NCBI RefSeq assembly: GCF_001632805.1
Contig: NZ_CP007220.1
Span: 496,001 to 560,000 of the forward strand
From: Mycobacteroides chelonae CCUG 47445
GTDB taxonomy: Bacteria; Actinomycetota; Actinomycetes; Mycobacteriales; Mycobacteriaceae
Direction: 5' to 3'
DNA length: 64,000 nt
In this document: positions 28,849-37,925 of the stretch, piece after piece
Layout of the letters: the number at the start of each line of letters is the position of its first letter
How positions within the stretch are numbered: position 1 is the first letter of the stretch
Position numbers and translations under genes: made by a program
Notes under the pieces: model-generated
The model's database searches: none
Told to the model about the DNA's origin: nothing
What the model saw: the letters and a program-made list of their open reading frames with translations, nothing else

Positions 28849-29321
28849 GCGCATTGCCCCGGGTGGGCATCGGCACCGATGTACACCCGATAGAGGCGGG
28901 CAAGCAATGCTGGTTGCTGGGGCTTTTGTTCCCCGATGCGGATGGCTGCGAGGGGCATTCGGATGGTGACGTCGCCGCCCACGCTTTGTGCGATGCTCTG
29001 CTTTCGGCGGCCGGACTGGGCGATGTGGGTGCGGTGTTCGGAACCGGTCAGCCCGAATGGTCGGGGGTCAGCGGGGCGAAGATGCTGACGCACGTGCGGG
29101 AGCTGCTGCACGACAGCGGTTTCCAGATCGGTAACGCCGCAGTTCAGGTCATCGGGAATCGCCCGAAGATCGGGCCGCGCCGGGCCGAGGCCCAGGAGCT
29201 ACTGTCCGGCCTCCTCGGAGCACCGGTTTCGGTTTCGGCGACCACGACCGACGGGCTGGGTCTGACCGGACGCGGCGAGGGCTTGGCCGCGGTGGCAACG
29301 GCGCTCGTCACAGCGCTGTAA
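28845..29321 (+). CDS. ispF: 2-C-methyl-D-erythritol 2,4-cyclodiphosphate synthase
   Basis: IspF cyclises CDP-ME-2-phosphate to MEcPP. The 158-residue trimeric enzyme has the metal ligands Asp12, His14 (GTDVHPI) and His46, with HSDGDV as the family signature and the C-terminal [17 protein letters not shown] 28845 overlaps the ispD stop (ATGA). cysS follows after 11 bases. Confidence 0.97.
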
Positions 29322-29332
29322 GCTCGCTGGTC

Positions 29333-30742
29333 GTGACCGGTCACGCTCCGCTTCGGCTGTACGACACCCGTGTGGGTGCCGTGCGTGACTTCGTGCCTTT
29401 GCAGCCCGGGTCCGTCTCCATCTACCTGTGCGGGGCAACCGTGCAGGGTCTGCCCCATATTGGGCACGTCCGCAGCGGCGTCGCGTTCGATGTGCTGCGT
29501 CGCTGGCTCACCGCCCGCGCCTATGACGTCCTGTTCGTTCGCAATGTCACCGATATCGACGACAAGATCTTGAACAAGGCGGCCGATGCCGGCAGGCCAT
29601 GGTGGGAGTGGGCGGCCACCTATGAGCGCGCTTTCGACGAGGCCTACGACGCGCTCGGAGTGCTGCCTCCCTCGGTCTCCCCACGTGCGACGGGCCATAT
29701 CACCCAGATGGTCGAGCTGATCGAGCGACTCATCGACACCGGGCACGCCTACGCCAGTGGCGGCGACGTCTACTTCGATGTGCTGAGCTATCCGGAGTAC
29801 GGGCAACTGTCCGGGCACAAGATCGACGACGTGCACCAGGGCGAGGGTGTTGCGACCGGGAAGCGTGACCCGCGGGACTTCACCCTGTGGAAGGGTGCAA
29901 AGCCCGGTGAGCCGTCGTGGCCGACTCCGTGGGGACCCGGTCGGCCCGGCTGGCACACCGAATGCGTGGCGATGTGCGAGTCATACCTGGGCCCGGAGTT
30001 CGACATTCACGCGGGCGGCATGGATCTGATCTTCCCGCATCACGAGAACGAGATTGCGCAGAGCCGCGCTGCCGGCGACGGATTCGCACGCTACTGGCTG
30101 CACAACGGCTGGGTCACCATGGGTGGCGAGAAGATGAGCAAGTCGTTGGGCAATGTGTTGTCTATTCCGGCTGTGCTGCAACGAGTTCGGGCTGTCGAGC
30201 TGCGCTACTACCTCGGTAGCGCGCACTACCGCTCCATGCTCGAATACTCCGAGACCGCGCTCGCGGACGCGGTCAAGGCTTACTGCGGTATCGAAGACTT
30301 CCTGCATCGCGTGCGGATCCGGGTCGGGGACGTGCCGGTTGGTACCTGGACCCCTGGCTTCGCCGCGGCTCTGGATGACGACCTGTCGGTGCCGATCGCG
30401 CTGGCAGAGGTGCATTCCACGCGCGCGGACGGAAACCGGGCACTGGATGCCGGTGACCATGAGGGCGCCCTATCGGCGGCGTCGAGCGTTCGCGCCATGA
30501 TGTCGATCCTCGGTTGTGACCCGCTCAATGAGCGCTGGGAGACGCGTGACGAGACGTCCGCCGCATTGAATGCCGTCGACGTGCTGGTGACGGCCGAGCT
30601 AGAGCGGCGGGGAACTGCTCGGGCAGAGAAGGATTGGGCACTCGCAGACGAGATCCGGGACCGGCTCAAGCGGGCGGGCCTGGAGATCACCGACACCGCA
30701 GACGGCCCTCAGTGGTCCCTTACGAGTAGTGACGAAGAGTAG
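29333..30742 (+). CDS. cysS: Cysteinyl-tRNA synthetase
   Basis: CysS charges tRNA-Cys. The 469-residue class I enzyme has the zinc Cys33 (YLCGATVQG), HIGH as PHIGH at 41-45, further zinc ligands in [10 protein letters not shown] and HHENE, and KMSKS near 267. It is CysS rather than the related mycothiol ligase MshC because of length and the full C-terminal DALR-like region. GTG 29333 follows ispF closely. One operon with ispDF and rlmB. Confidence 0.96.
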   Translation: MTGHAPLRLYDTRVGAVRDFVPLQPGSVSIYLCGATVQGLPHIGHVRSGVAFDVLRRWLTARAYDVLFVRNVTDIDDKILNKAADAGRPWWEWAATYERAFDEAYDALGVLPPSVSPRATGHITQMVELIERLIDTGHAYASGGDVYFDVLSYPEYGQLSGHKIDDVHQGEGVATGKRDPRDFTLWKGAKPGEPSWPTPWGPGRPGWHTECVAMCESYLGPEFDIHAGGMDLIFPHHENEIAQSRAAGDGFARYWLHNGWVTMGGEKMSKSLGNVLSIPAVLQRVRAVELRYYLGSAHYRSMLEYSETALADAVKAYCGIEDFLHRVRIRVGDVPVGTWTPGFAAALDDDLSVPIALAEVHSTRADGNRALDAGDHEGALSAASSVRAMMSILGCDPLNERWETRDETSAALNAVDVLVTAELERRGTARAEKDWALADEIRDRLKRAGLEITDTADGPQWSLTSSDEE

Positions 30743-30744
30743 CG

Positions 30745-31692
30745 ATGGCAGGAAATTCTCAGCGCCGCGGCGCGATACGTAAGCCCGGCACCAAGAAGGG
30801 GCCCACCGTCGGCTCTGGCGGTGTACGCCGACGCGGCCTGGAGGGCAAGGGCGCAACACCTCCGGCCGAACAGCGGACGAAGCATCCAGCTGCCAAACGT
30901 GCTGCTGTTCAACGGAAGATCACCGATGCCAAGCAGCGTCGACTGAAGCAGGGCGACGAGTCCGAGATGGTGCTGGGACGCAACCCGGTGCTCGAATGCC
31001 TGCGCACGGGTGTGCCGGCAACGGCGTTGTATGTGGCCGTCGGTGCCGACAACGACGAGCGACTTACCGAATCCGTGTCGCTGGCCGCCGATGCCGGTAT
31101 CGCGATCCTGGAAGTGCCGCGGCCCGACCTGGACCGCATGAGCACCAACGGGTTGCATCAGGGGCTTGCCCTGCAGGTCCCTCCGTATCGATACGCCCAT
31201 CCCGACGATCTGCTGGCCCGCGCGCGTGCGGAGGCGCAGCCCGCACTATTGGTGGCACTGGACAACATCTCCGACCCGCGCAACCTGGGCGCCATCGTGC
31301 GCTCCGTGGCCGCCTTCGGCGGGCACGGCGTCGTCATTCCACAGCGGCGAAGTGCATCGGTCACCGCTGTTGCGTGGCGTACCAGTGCTGGTGCGGCGGC
31401 GCGCCTTCCGGTCGCGCGCGCCACGAATCTGACACGCACACTGAAGGATTGGCAGGACAAGGGTCTCACCATTGTCGGACTTGACGCCGGCGGAGATACC
31501 GAGCTCGATGACCTCGACGGCGCGGGCGATATCGCCGTGGTCGTTGGATCAGAGGGCAAGGGTCTGTCTCAGCTGGTCCGTAAGACCTGCGATGCGGTGG
31601 TGTCGATCCCCATGGCCGGGCCGGTCGAATCGTTGAACGCGTCGGTGGCCGCCGGTGTGGTGCTCGCGGAGATCGCGCGTCAGCGGCGCTGA
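30745..31692 (+). CDS. rlmB: 23S rRNA 2'-O-methyltransferase, RlmB/TrmH (SpoU) family
   Basis: A SAM-dependent ribose methyltransferase that probably modifies 23S rRNA G2251. The 315-residue protein has a basic N-terminal extension (~1-75), a substrate-binding domain ([12 protein letters not shown]), and a SPOUT catalytic domain with the knotted motifs [23 protein letters not shown] and [22 protein letters not shown] 30745 begins two bases after the cysS stop, as in M. tuberculosis Rv3580c-Rv3579c. Confidence 0.93.
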   Translation: MAGNSQRRGAIRKPGTKKGPTVGSGGVRRRGLEGKGATPPAEQRTKHPAAKRAAVQRKITDAKQRRLKQGDESEMVLGRNPVLECLRTGVPATALYVAVGADNDERLTESVSLAADAGIAILEVPRPDLDRMSTNGLHQGLALQVPPYRYAHPDDLLARARAEAQPALLVALDNISDPRNLGAIVRSVAAFGGHGVVIPQRRSASVTAVAWRTSAGAAARLPVARATNLTRTLKDWQDKGLTIVGLDAGGDTELDDLDGAGDIAVVVGSEGKGLSQLVRKTCDAVVSIPMAGPVESLNASVAAGVVLAEIARQRR

Positions 31693-31784
31693 TTGCTGCG
31701 CGCCGCGAAGGCATCTGTGTACGGAAGATGGCTGTTTGGTGTACGTCAGTGCCTTCCCGGTGAGAGTGACATAGCCTCATCGCC

Positions 31785-32783
31785 ATGAAGCGCTTGGCTG
31801 CCGTTCTCGCAGTTACCCTGGCACTGACATCCTGCGGCGATAAGGACGCGGCGTCTTTTGACCTGCAGGCGCACCGGGGCGGGCGCGGTGAAACCACCGA
31901 AGAATCATTGCGCGCCTTCGCGAAAGCACTTGAACTCGGGGTGAGCACTCTCGAGCTCGACATCGTCATCTCCAAGGACCACAAACCCATGGTCTGGCAC
32001 GATCCGGTGATCGATTCCGCGAAATGCTCCGATACGGTCCCGGTGACACCGGGTGACCCGCAGTTCCCCTATGTCGGAAAGCTGGTGAAAGACCTGACTT
32101 CCGATCAGCTGCGTAGCCTGGACTGCGGCAAGCTGCTCAAGGATTTTCCACAGGCAGAGGTGGTAAAGAACGACAGGATTGCTTTGCTACCAGAGGTTTT
32201 CGCCCTCGCGGATTCCTACCATGCCGATGTGCGGTACAACATCGAGACGAAGGTTGAGGCCGCCGAGCCTCAGAAATCGGCCGAACCGCAGGTGTTTGTC
32301 GACGTCATCCTCGGGGCCATTCGGTCAGCGGGCAAGGTCGACAAAGTCGAAATTCAGAGCTTCGACTGGCGCACGCTGCCGATGACGAAGCGGGCCGAAC
32401 CGGCGATCCCACTTGTCGCGCTCTGGGACGAGACCACCTGGTATCCAGGCTCGCCCTGGCTCGGTGGAGTCGATCCTGCGGTCGTCAAGGATCCGATTGA
32501 CGGGGCCAAGCAGATAGGCGCAACCATCTTGTCACCGGGATACACCGTGCCCTATGGAGGCAAGGTGGGCGATCCGGGCTTCACCCTGGTCGCCGACAAG
32601 AAGTTCATCGAGAAGGCACACGCTTTGGGGCTGAAGGTCATTCCGTGGACCATCAACGACGCCGAGACCATGAAGGCGCAGATCGACGCCGGCGCCGACG
32701 GGATAATCAGCGACTACCCGACGACCCTACGGAAGGCGTTGGCAGAGAAGGGCTTGGCACTGCCGCCGGCCTATCACCGCTAA
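31785..32783 (+). CDS. Secreted glycerophosphodiester phosphodiesterase lipoprotein
   Basis: A 332-residue exported enzyme with lipoprotein signal [17 protein letters not shown] and a GDPD TIM-barrel domain. The catalytic and metal motifs are [33 protein letters not shown] and a C-terminal [10 protein letters not shown] plus [10 protein letters not shown]. It would split glycerol 3-phosphate from glycerophosphodiesters outside the membrane. The gene has its own leader of about 90 bases after rlmB. Its stop overlaps that of the convergent pxpA by four bases. Confidence 0.9.
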   Translation: MKRLAAVLAVTLALTSCGDKDAASFDLQAHRGGRGETTEESLRAFAKALELGVSTLELDIVISKDHKPMVWHDPVIDSAKCSDTVPVTPGDPQFPYVGKLVKDLTSDQLRSLDCGKLLKDFPQAEVVKNDRIALLPEVFALADSYHADVRYNIETKVEAAEPQKSAEPQVFVDVILGAIRSAGKVDKVEIQSFDWRTLPMTKRAEPAIPLVALWDETTWYPGSPWLGGVDPAVVKDPIDGAKQIGATILSPGYTVPYGGKVGDPGFTLVADKKFIEKAHALGLKVIPWTINDAETMKAQIDAGADGIISDYPTTLRKALAEKGLALPPAYHR

Positions 32784-33496
32784 ACGAACGGGGCCAGCTC
32801 GATTCCGTTGGCTGTCAGCGCCGCTCGCACGGCCCGTGCGAGCGGCACGGCATCCGGGGAATCGCCGTGTACGCATATCGATTCGGCGGTTTTGCTCAGG
32901 GCGGGAATGCGCGCCGCGACCGCAGCGGGGTCGTGCAGCACCGCCCCCGGTTCGCTGCGCGGTACCAGGGTGCCGTCCTCTCGGTAGGCCCGGTCGGCGA
33001 AGGCCTCGGTCACCACGCGCAATCCCAATTCGCGCGCACGGTCGCCGAACGCGCTGCGCGGCAGTGTCAGCACGGGAAAGTCGGGGTTCACGTCGCGCAC
33101 CGCACGCGCAACCGCGTCCGCTTGCACCTCATGATGAACAATTGTGTTGTACAGCGCGCCATGCGGTTTCACATAAGTCACGGACGACCCGACCGTGCGG
33201 GCCAATGCATCCAGTGCGCCGATCTGGTACACCACGTCGGCATAGAGGTCATCTGCGGCGATATCGATGAACCGGCGGCCAAATCCCGCCAGATCGCGGT
33301 AACCCACCTGCGCGCCGATGCGGATACCGCGAGCGGCAGCGGCGCGGCAGGTGCGATGCAATGTCGCAGGATCGCCCGCGTGGAAGCCGCAGGCGAGGTT
33401 TGCACTGGTGACCACATCGAGCATGGCCTCGTCGTCGCCCAGGTGCCAGGCACCGAAACCTTCACCCAGGTCGGCATTCAGGTCGATGCGCGTCAC
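32780..33496 (-). CDS. pxpA: 5-oxoprolinase subunit A (LamB/YcsF family)
   Basis: PxpA works with PxpB and PxpC to open 5-oxoproline to glutamate using ATP. The 238-residue protein starts [17 protein letters not shown] and contains [12 protein letters not shown] and [10 protein letters not shown], the family signatures. pxpBC are not in this window, so the partners must lie elsewhere or be absent. It is convergent with the phosphodiesterase. GTG 33496 is the start. Confidence 0.92.
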   Translation of the reverse strand: MTRIDLNADLGEGFGAWHLGDDEAMLDVVTSANLACGFHAGDPATLHRTCRAAAARGIRIGAQVGYRDLAGFGRRFIDIAADDLYADVVYQIGALDALARTVGSSVTYVKPHGALYNTIVHHEVQADAVARAVRDVNPDFPVLTLPRSAFGDRARELGLRVVTEAFADRAYREDGTLVPRSEPGAVLHDPAAVAARIPALSKTAESICVHGDSPDAVPLARAVRAALTANGIELAPFV

Positions 33497-33514
33497 CGTG
33501 CGAGCCTAGCCCGC

Positions 33515-34345
33515 TCAGGCCTGCCGATACCGTCCGATGACCCGGCAGAGCAGGTAGATCGATACCGCGATCATGGTGACAAAGACTGAGATCGGCACGC
33601 CTGGCGCCAACGACAGCACGATGCCACCGATCGCGGCGATCTCGGCGAAGAGGATCGACAGGCCGATGGCGCGCGCCGGGGACGAGGTGATGCGAGCGGC
33701 GGCTGCCGCGGGTGTGATGAGCAGCGACATCACCAGCAGCGCGCCGACGATCTGCACACCCTGTGCCGCGGTGAGGCCGACGAGGGCTGCGAACACGATC
33801 CCCAAGGTGCGAACCGGGACGCCGCGCGCCTCGGCCACATCGGGGTCGACGGTCGCGAAAAGCATCGGCCGATAGGTGACGGCCAGCACGACGCCGACCA
33901 CGAGGCTCACGACGACGAGCATCAGCAGCCCGCTGTATCCCACGCCGACGATCTGTCCGGTCAGAAGTGCGAAGTTGGTGCCGGTGCGGCCCGGGTACAG
34001 ATGGATGAAAAGCACCGCCAGCCCCAGCCCGAAGGCCATGACGACACCGATTGACGAGTCGCGGTCCTTGGTTCGCTGCCCGAGGATCCCGAAAAGGATT
34101 GCCGCGACCACGCTCCCGAGGAGTGCGCCGGTCCCGACGTTGGCACCGGCCAGCAGCGCTGCCGCGGCACCGGTCAGTGACAACTCGCTCGAGCCGTGGA
34201 CGGCGAAAGACATCTGGCGCATGATCACGAACGGGCCGATGAGTCCCGCCAGCAATCCCAGCAGAGCGGCCGCGAGGATCGCCTGCTGCACGAAGTCGCG
34301 GCCGAGTAGATCGGCGGTGAGTGAGAGATTGAAGAAGTTACTCAT
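33515..34345 (-). CDS. znuB: Zinc ABC transporter permease (ZnuB family)
   Basis: A 276-residue membrane protein of the ZnuB/TroC family with about eight helices (AAALLGLLAGLIGPFVIMRQMSF, LGLAVLFIHLYPG, MLVVVSLVVGVVLAV and others). It starts at ATG 34345, eight bases inside the znuC end. The operon's Zur-type operator and the ZnuA partner indicate zinc import. The unused upstream extension simply mirrors znuC. Confidence 0.9.
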   Translation of the reverse strand: MSNFFNLSLTADLLGRDFVQQAILAAALLGLLAGLIGPFVIMRQMSFAVHGSSELSLTGAAAALLAGANVGTGALLGSVVAAILFGILGQRTKDRDSSIGVVMAFGLGLAVLFIHLYPGRTGTNFALLTGQIVGVGYSGLLMLVVVSLVVGVVLAVTYRPMLFATVDPDVAEARGVPVRTLGIVFAALVGLTAAQGVQIVGALLVMSLLITPAAAAARITSSPARAIGLSILFAEIAAIGGIVLSLAPGVPISVFVTMIAVSIYLLCRVIGRYRQA

Positions 34346-35123
34346 GGGCGTGCTCGGCACACTCTGTCGTGAGCTGCTGGTTTTCGCCCACCACCACGTA
34401 CTGATCACGCACCTTCACCACGTCGATCTGCGCGCGGTACAGCCGCGACAACGTCTCCGTCGTCATCACCTCGTCGACGGAGCCGATCTGGAAGCGTCCG
34501 TCCACCAGGTACAGGATTCGGTCGACATACGGCACGATCGGATTGATCTCATGCGTCACGAACAGCACCGCCGTTTGTGCGCTCCTGCGCCGTTTGTCGA
34601 TCAGGGCGCAAATCTGTTGTGCACTGGCCGGATCCAGGTTCAGCAGCGGCTCGTCGCAGAGCAGTAGTGCGGGATCGCCCGCCAGTGCCTGCGCGATGCG
34701 TACCCGCTGTAGCTCACCTCCGGACAGCGACGAGACCGCCTTGGTGGCCAGATGGGTCGCGTCGACCTGATCCAGGGCGAATTTGATCGCCTCGCGATGG
34801 CGCACACGACGTGCGCCGCTGAACGCTGCCAAACCCCAACGGTGCCCATCGATTCCAAGGCCGACAAGATCCTCTGCGCGCAGAATCAGCGCGTTGTCGG
34901 CGAGCCGGTGCTGGGGTACGTACCCGAGGTCGCCGGTGACACTCATGGTGCCTCGGGTGAGTGGCACCTGACCCAGCAGCAGGCGCAGCAGCGAGGTCTT
35001 ACCGGAACCGTTGGGGCCCAATACCGCGATGAACTCACCGGGTTCGACCGTGAGATCCAGATCCTGCCACAGGGTGCGTCCGCCGCGATTGAGCGATGCA
35101 TTGCAGAGCGTCGCGGTACTCAT
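34338..35123 (-). CDS. znuC: Zinc ABC transporter ATP-binding protein
   Basis: A 261-residue ATPase with Walker A GPNGSGKT at 36-43, signature LSGGELQRVRI near 139, Walker B ALLLCDEPLLNLDP and switch His in FVTHEINPI. The C-terminal CAEHAHE could bind metal. It starts 7 bases after znuA and overlaps znuB by eight bases, so the three are one transcript. Zinc specificity is inferred from ZnuA and the operator. Confidence 0.92.
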   Translation of the reverse strand: MSTATLCNASLNRGGRTLWQDLDLTVEPGEFIAVLGPNGSGKTSLLRLLLGQVPLTRGTMSVTGDLGYVPQHRLADNALILRAEDLVGLGIDGHRWGLAAFSGARRVRHREAIKFALDQVDATHLATKAVSSLSGGELQRVRIAQALAGDPALLLCDEPLLNLDPASAQQICALIDKRRRSAQTAVLFVTHEINPIVPYVDRILYLVDGRFQIGSVDEVMTTETLSRLYRAQIDVVKVRDQYVVVGENQQLTTECAEHAHE

Positions 35124-35130
35124 TCGGTCA

Positions 35131-36009
35131 TTATCTCAGGGCGGTCGCGAGCTGCTCGGTGGTGCGTCGCTGCCAGGTGATGTAGTCGGTGCCGTCCGGC
35201 AGGGTTTCGGTCACCGTCACCACCGGGACGCCATGGGATTCGGCGGCTTGCTTGAGCTGGTTGGTGACCGGTCCGGCCGTTTGGGAGTTGAAGAGCAGTG
35301 CCGCAACCTGTTTGGTGTTAATCAGGTCCAACGCGGTGGCGACATCCGCGGGGGAGGGGTCCTGGCCTTGCTCGGCGGCTTCGGCGAAGTCGTGGGGTGT
35401 GCGGTCAACTAGTTCGCAATGAGAGACCAAGTGACTGGCCACCGGCTCGGTTGCGAGGATTCCCTTGCCATGGTCTTTCTCGGCGATGCCATGCTGCAGA
35501 TCCGAGATGGAGTCAAGCTGCTGCCCAAATGTTTTGGCATTCGCTCGGTAGGTATCGGCATCGTCCGGGTCTGCCTTGGCAAGTTCGTCTGCAACCTGAT
35601 CGGCCACCTTTTTGGCGGTGCTCAGGCTGTAAAACACATGCTCATTCTTGTCGGCGGAGTCCGCGGGCAGAAGCTGGTAGGCGTTGACCCGGGGCTGGCC
35701 GTCCTTGAGCAGCTTGTCGATGAACGGGTCGTAGCCGTCGCCGTTGTACACCACCAGGGTGGCGTCCTGGACCTGCGCCGCCGCCGCGGGCGTTACCTCG
35801 AAGGAATGCGGGTCGGTGTTGGCGCCGCTGACCAATGCGCTCACCGTGGCGTGGTCACCGGCAACGGCCTTGGCCACTGAGGCCCAGGCGTCCGTGGAGG
35901 CCACCACAGTGGGTTCACCGGACCGTTGGGCGGCTTGGCCGCAGCCGGAGAGTGCGAGCGTTCCTACGGTCGTAACCGCCAAAGCCAACCCAGCGACGCG
36001 AGCGTGCAC
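35131..36009 (-). CDS. znuA: Zinc-binding lipoprotein, ZnuA family
   Basis: This is the extracellular zinc receptor, a 292-residue cluster A-I binding protein. GTG 36009 gives signal VHARVAGLALAVTTVGTLALSGC with lipobox LSGC. It also has GGAGG six bases upstream and places the Zur-type operator 21 bases before the start. The TTG at 36030 would put the operator over the start codon. Likely metal residues are in DPHSFE, NEHVFY and EPVASHLV. The long internal His-rich loop of other ZnuA proteins is absent. Confidence 0.92.
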   Translation of the reverse strand: MHARVAGLALAVTTVGTLALSGCGQAAQRSGEPTVVASTDAWASVAKAVAGDHATVSALVSGANTDPHSFEVTPAAAAQVQDATLVVYNGDGYDPFIDKLLKDGQPRVNAYQLLPADSADKNEHVFYSLSTAKKVADQVADELAKADPDDADTYRANAKTFGQQLDSISDLQHGIAEKDHGKGILATEPVASHLVSHCELVDRTPHDFAEAAEQGQDPSPADVATALDLINTKQVAALLFNSQTAGPVTNQLKQAAESHGVPVVTVTETLPDGTDYITWQRRTTEQLATALR

Positions 36010-36029
36010 AGCAGACCTCCAGCTCTCCA

Positions 36030-36052
36030 ATAATGAAAACGGTTTTCATTAT
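36030..36052. promoter_or_regulatory. Zur-type palindromic operator upstream of znuA
   Basis: A perfect 23-base palindrome: arms ATAATGAAAAC (36030-36040) and GTTTTCATTAT (36042-36052) around a single G. It fits the AT-rich AATGAAAA...TTTTCATT form of actinobacterial Zur (FurB) boxes. It lies 21 bases before the znuA start and 30 bases after the upstream SDR stop at 36083. Zinc-loaded Zur would repress the importer. The palindrome is direct; the regulator is inferred. Confidence 0.85.
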
Positions 36053-36082
36053 GGGGGATGGGTGATGAGAGTGCAAAACGTG

Positions 36083-36877
36083 TCAGCGTTCGCTGAGCTT
36101 GGTGACCACACGCAGCGCCGGTAGCAGCAGCGATCGTGGCGTATATCGGCCGGCAACGGTCATCGCCTGGGGTACCGCTCCCGGGACAACGCTGCGCGCG
36201 CCCTGCTGCATGCCCTTGATCGCCGCCGCGGCGACCTGCTTCGCAGAGACCTGTACACCCGGCACGCTGAACCGCTCGGCACTCGCGATCTCGGCCCACT
36301 CCGTGGGGACAGGTCCCGGGCACAGCACCGTGCAGGACACGCCGCTGCCCCGCAGCTCCTCATGCACGGCCTCGGAGAAGGACTGCACATAGGCCTTGGT
36401 CGCCGCATAGGTCGCCATGTACGGAATCGGCTGGAACGCGGCGACCGAGGCGATGTTCAGCACGGCCCCGGCCCTCCGATCGACCATGCCTGCCACTGCG
36501 GCATGGGTCAGCTCGACCAGCGTGATGACGTTGACCTCGATCTCCTCGCGCTCGCGATCCAACGGCAACTCATGAAAGACCCCGCTGGTGCCGAATCCCG
36601 CGGAATTGCACAATCCTGCAACGCGATTGCCGGCAATCCACTCACGCAGCTCGGCGCGGCCCGGCTCGGTGCCGAGATCTAGTGCCTGCACCTCGACTTG
36701 GATGTGGTGGCGTGCCGTCAGGATGTCGGCGAGCTTGTCCATCCTGTCCTTGCGGCGCGCCACCAGGGTTAACGAGTATCCGCGCTTGGCCAGCCCATAC
36801 GCCAGCTCGGTGCCTATCCCCGAGGACGCCCCGGTGATGACGACGGGGCCGGCGGCCTCCGGCTTGGGCAGGCTCAC
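36083..36877 (-). CDS. Short-chain dehydrogenase, Rv1544-like
   Basis: A 264-residue classical SDR with TGASSGIG cofactor motif at ~15, NSAGFGTSG (a variant of NNAG), catalytic Ser in NIASVAAF, and YxxxK in YAATK. It begins MSLPKPEAAGPVVITGAS, much like M. tuberculosis Rv1544. It overlaps the end of the preceding SDR by four bases and is probably co-translated. Together the pair resembles Rv1543-Rv1544, putative fatty acyl-CoA reductase partners. Substrate not proved. Confidence 0.85.
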   Translation of the reverse strand: MSLPKPEAAGPVVITGASSGIGTELAYGLAKRGYSLTLVARRKDRMDKLADILTARHHIQVEVQALDLGTEPGRAELREWIAGNRVAGLCNSAGFGTSGVFHELPLDREREEIEVNVITLVELTHAAVAGMVDRRAGAVLNIASVAAFQPIPYMATYAATKAYVQSFSEAVHEELRGSGVSCTVLCPGPVPTEWAEIASAERFSVPGVQVSAKQVAAAAIKGMQQGARSVVPGAVPQAMTVAGRYTPRSLLLPALRVVTKLSER

Positions 36878-37878
36878 CAGTGCACCCCGGGTGTGGCGTC
36901 GATGAATATCTGCTGCCCGCTGTCCACTTCTTCGGGCTTGAGGTTCTTGACCCCCTTGGCGGCGTCGGAATCCGGGAACATCTTGTACCCCTGATTGCGC
37001 ACCGCATCCATGATTTCCGGGGTGAGTGAATCTGCGAACGAGGCGATCCGGCCGAATGCCGAAGCCACCCGTCGTGGCCGCTCGATGATCGCCTTGGCGA
37101 TCACCTCACCCGCCTCGTCCGGGGTCAGGGCCGGGAACTTCTGGTACAGCGTTGTCGGCGCGATCATCGGGGTCCGCACCAATGGCATGTGAATGGTGGT
37201 GAAGCGCAGGCCCTCATCGGACGTCTCGGCCTGGAACGCGTCGGAGACCGTGTCCAAGGCCGCCTTCGACGCGATGTACGCACCGAATCGTGGCACCTTT
37301 GTCTGCACCCCGATGGACGAGATGTTGATGACGTGGCCGAACTTGCGTTCACGCATGCCCGGCATGAAGCCGAGGATGAGATGCAGGGGCGCAAAGTAAT
37401 TCAGTTGCATGGTGCGCTCGAAATCGTGTGGCCGGTCGTAGGACAGGGCCAGCGAGCGCCGGATCGATCGGCCGGCGTTGTTGATCAGAATGTCCACTCT
37501 GCCGTGGTCGGCAAGCACCTCTTTCACCATCCGATCGATGGCGTCCATATCGGACAGATCGCACGGGAACACGTGGGCGGTGCCGCCGACACCACGAACC
37601 TGCGCGGCGGTCTCCTGCAATTTGTCCTCGGAGCGGGCGACCAGCAGCACCGTTCCGCCGGCCTCGCCGATCTGTAGCGCCGCGGCCTGACCGATGCCGG
37701 ACGAGCCGCCGGTGATCATGACGATCTTGTTGCGGACCGACGAGCGCAGACTTCGGCTCGGTGTTACGAGCTTGGCGATGGCGTGCGGTGTGAGCTGTCC
37801 GGTCGGCGTTGTCAGGGCCTTGTTGACCTTGCCAAACTGCTGCGACGCCAGAGAGCTGAGACGTTGCATGGGGTTCAT
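36874..37878 (-). CDS. Short-chain dehydrogenase, fatty acyl-CoA reductase-like (Rv1543-like)
   Basis: A 334-residue SDR with an ~50-residue N-terminal extension, TGGSSGIG at ~55, NNAGRSIRRSLALSYDR, catalytic SSIG and YxxxK in YIASK, ending DATPGVHW. These match Rv1543 and the C-terminal half of larger mycobacterial acyl-CoA reductases. The gene starts the two-gene unit with the SDR at 36083-36877. A role in making fatty aldehydes or alcohols for wax esters is possible but inferred from family only. Confidence 0.85.
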   Translation of the reverse strand: MNPMQRLSSLASQQFGKVNKALTTPTGQLTPHAIAKLVTPSRSLRSSVRNKIVMITGGSSGIGQAAALQIGEAGGTVLLVARSEDKLQETAAQVRGVGGTAHVFPCDLSDMDAIDRMVKEVLADHGRVDILINNAGRSIRRSLALSYDRPHDFERTMQLNYFAPLHLILGFMPGMRERKFGHVINISSIGVQTKVPRFGAYIASKAALDTVSDAFQAETSDEGLRFTTIHMPLVRTPMIAPTTLYQKFPALTPDEAGEVIAKAIIERPRRVASAFGRIASFADSLTPEIMDAVRNQGYKMFPDSDAAKGVKNLKPEEVDSGQQIFIDATPGVHW

Positions 37879-37925
37879 GGCTGAACGCTATGCCCGCGCC
37901 GCCGGTGGCGCGGCGAAATGGCCGG

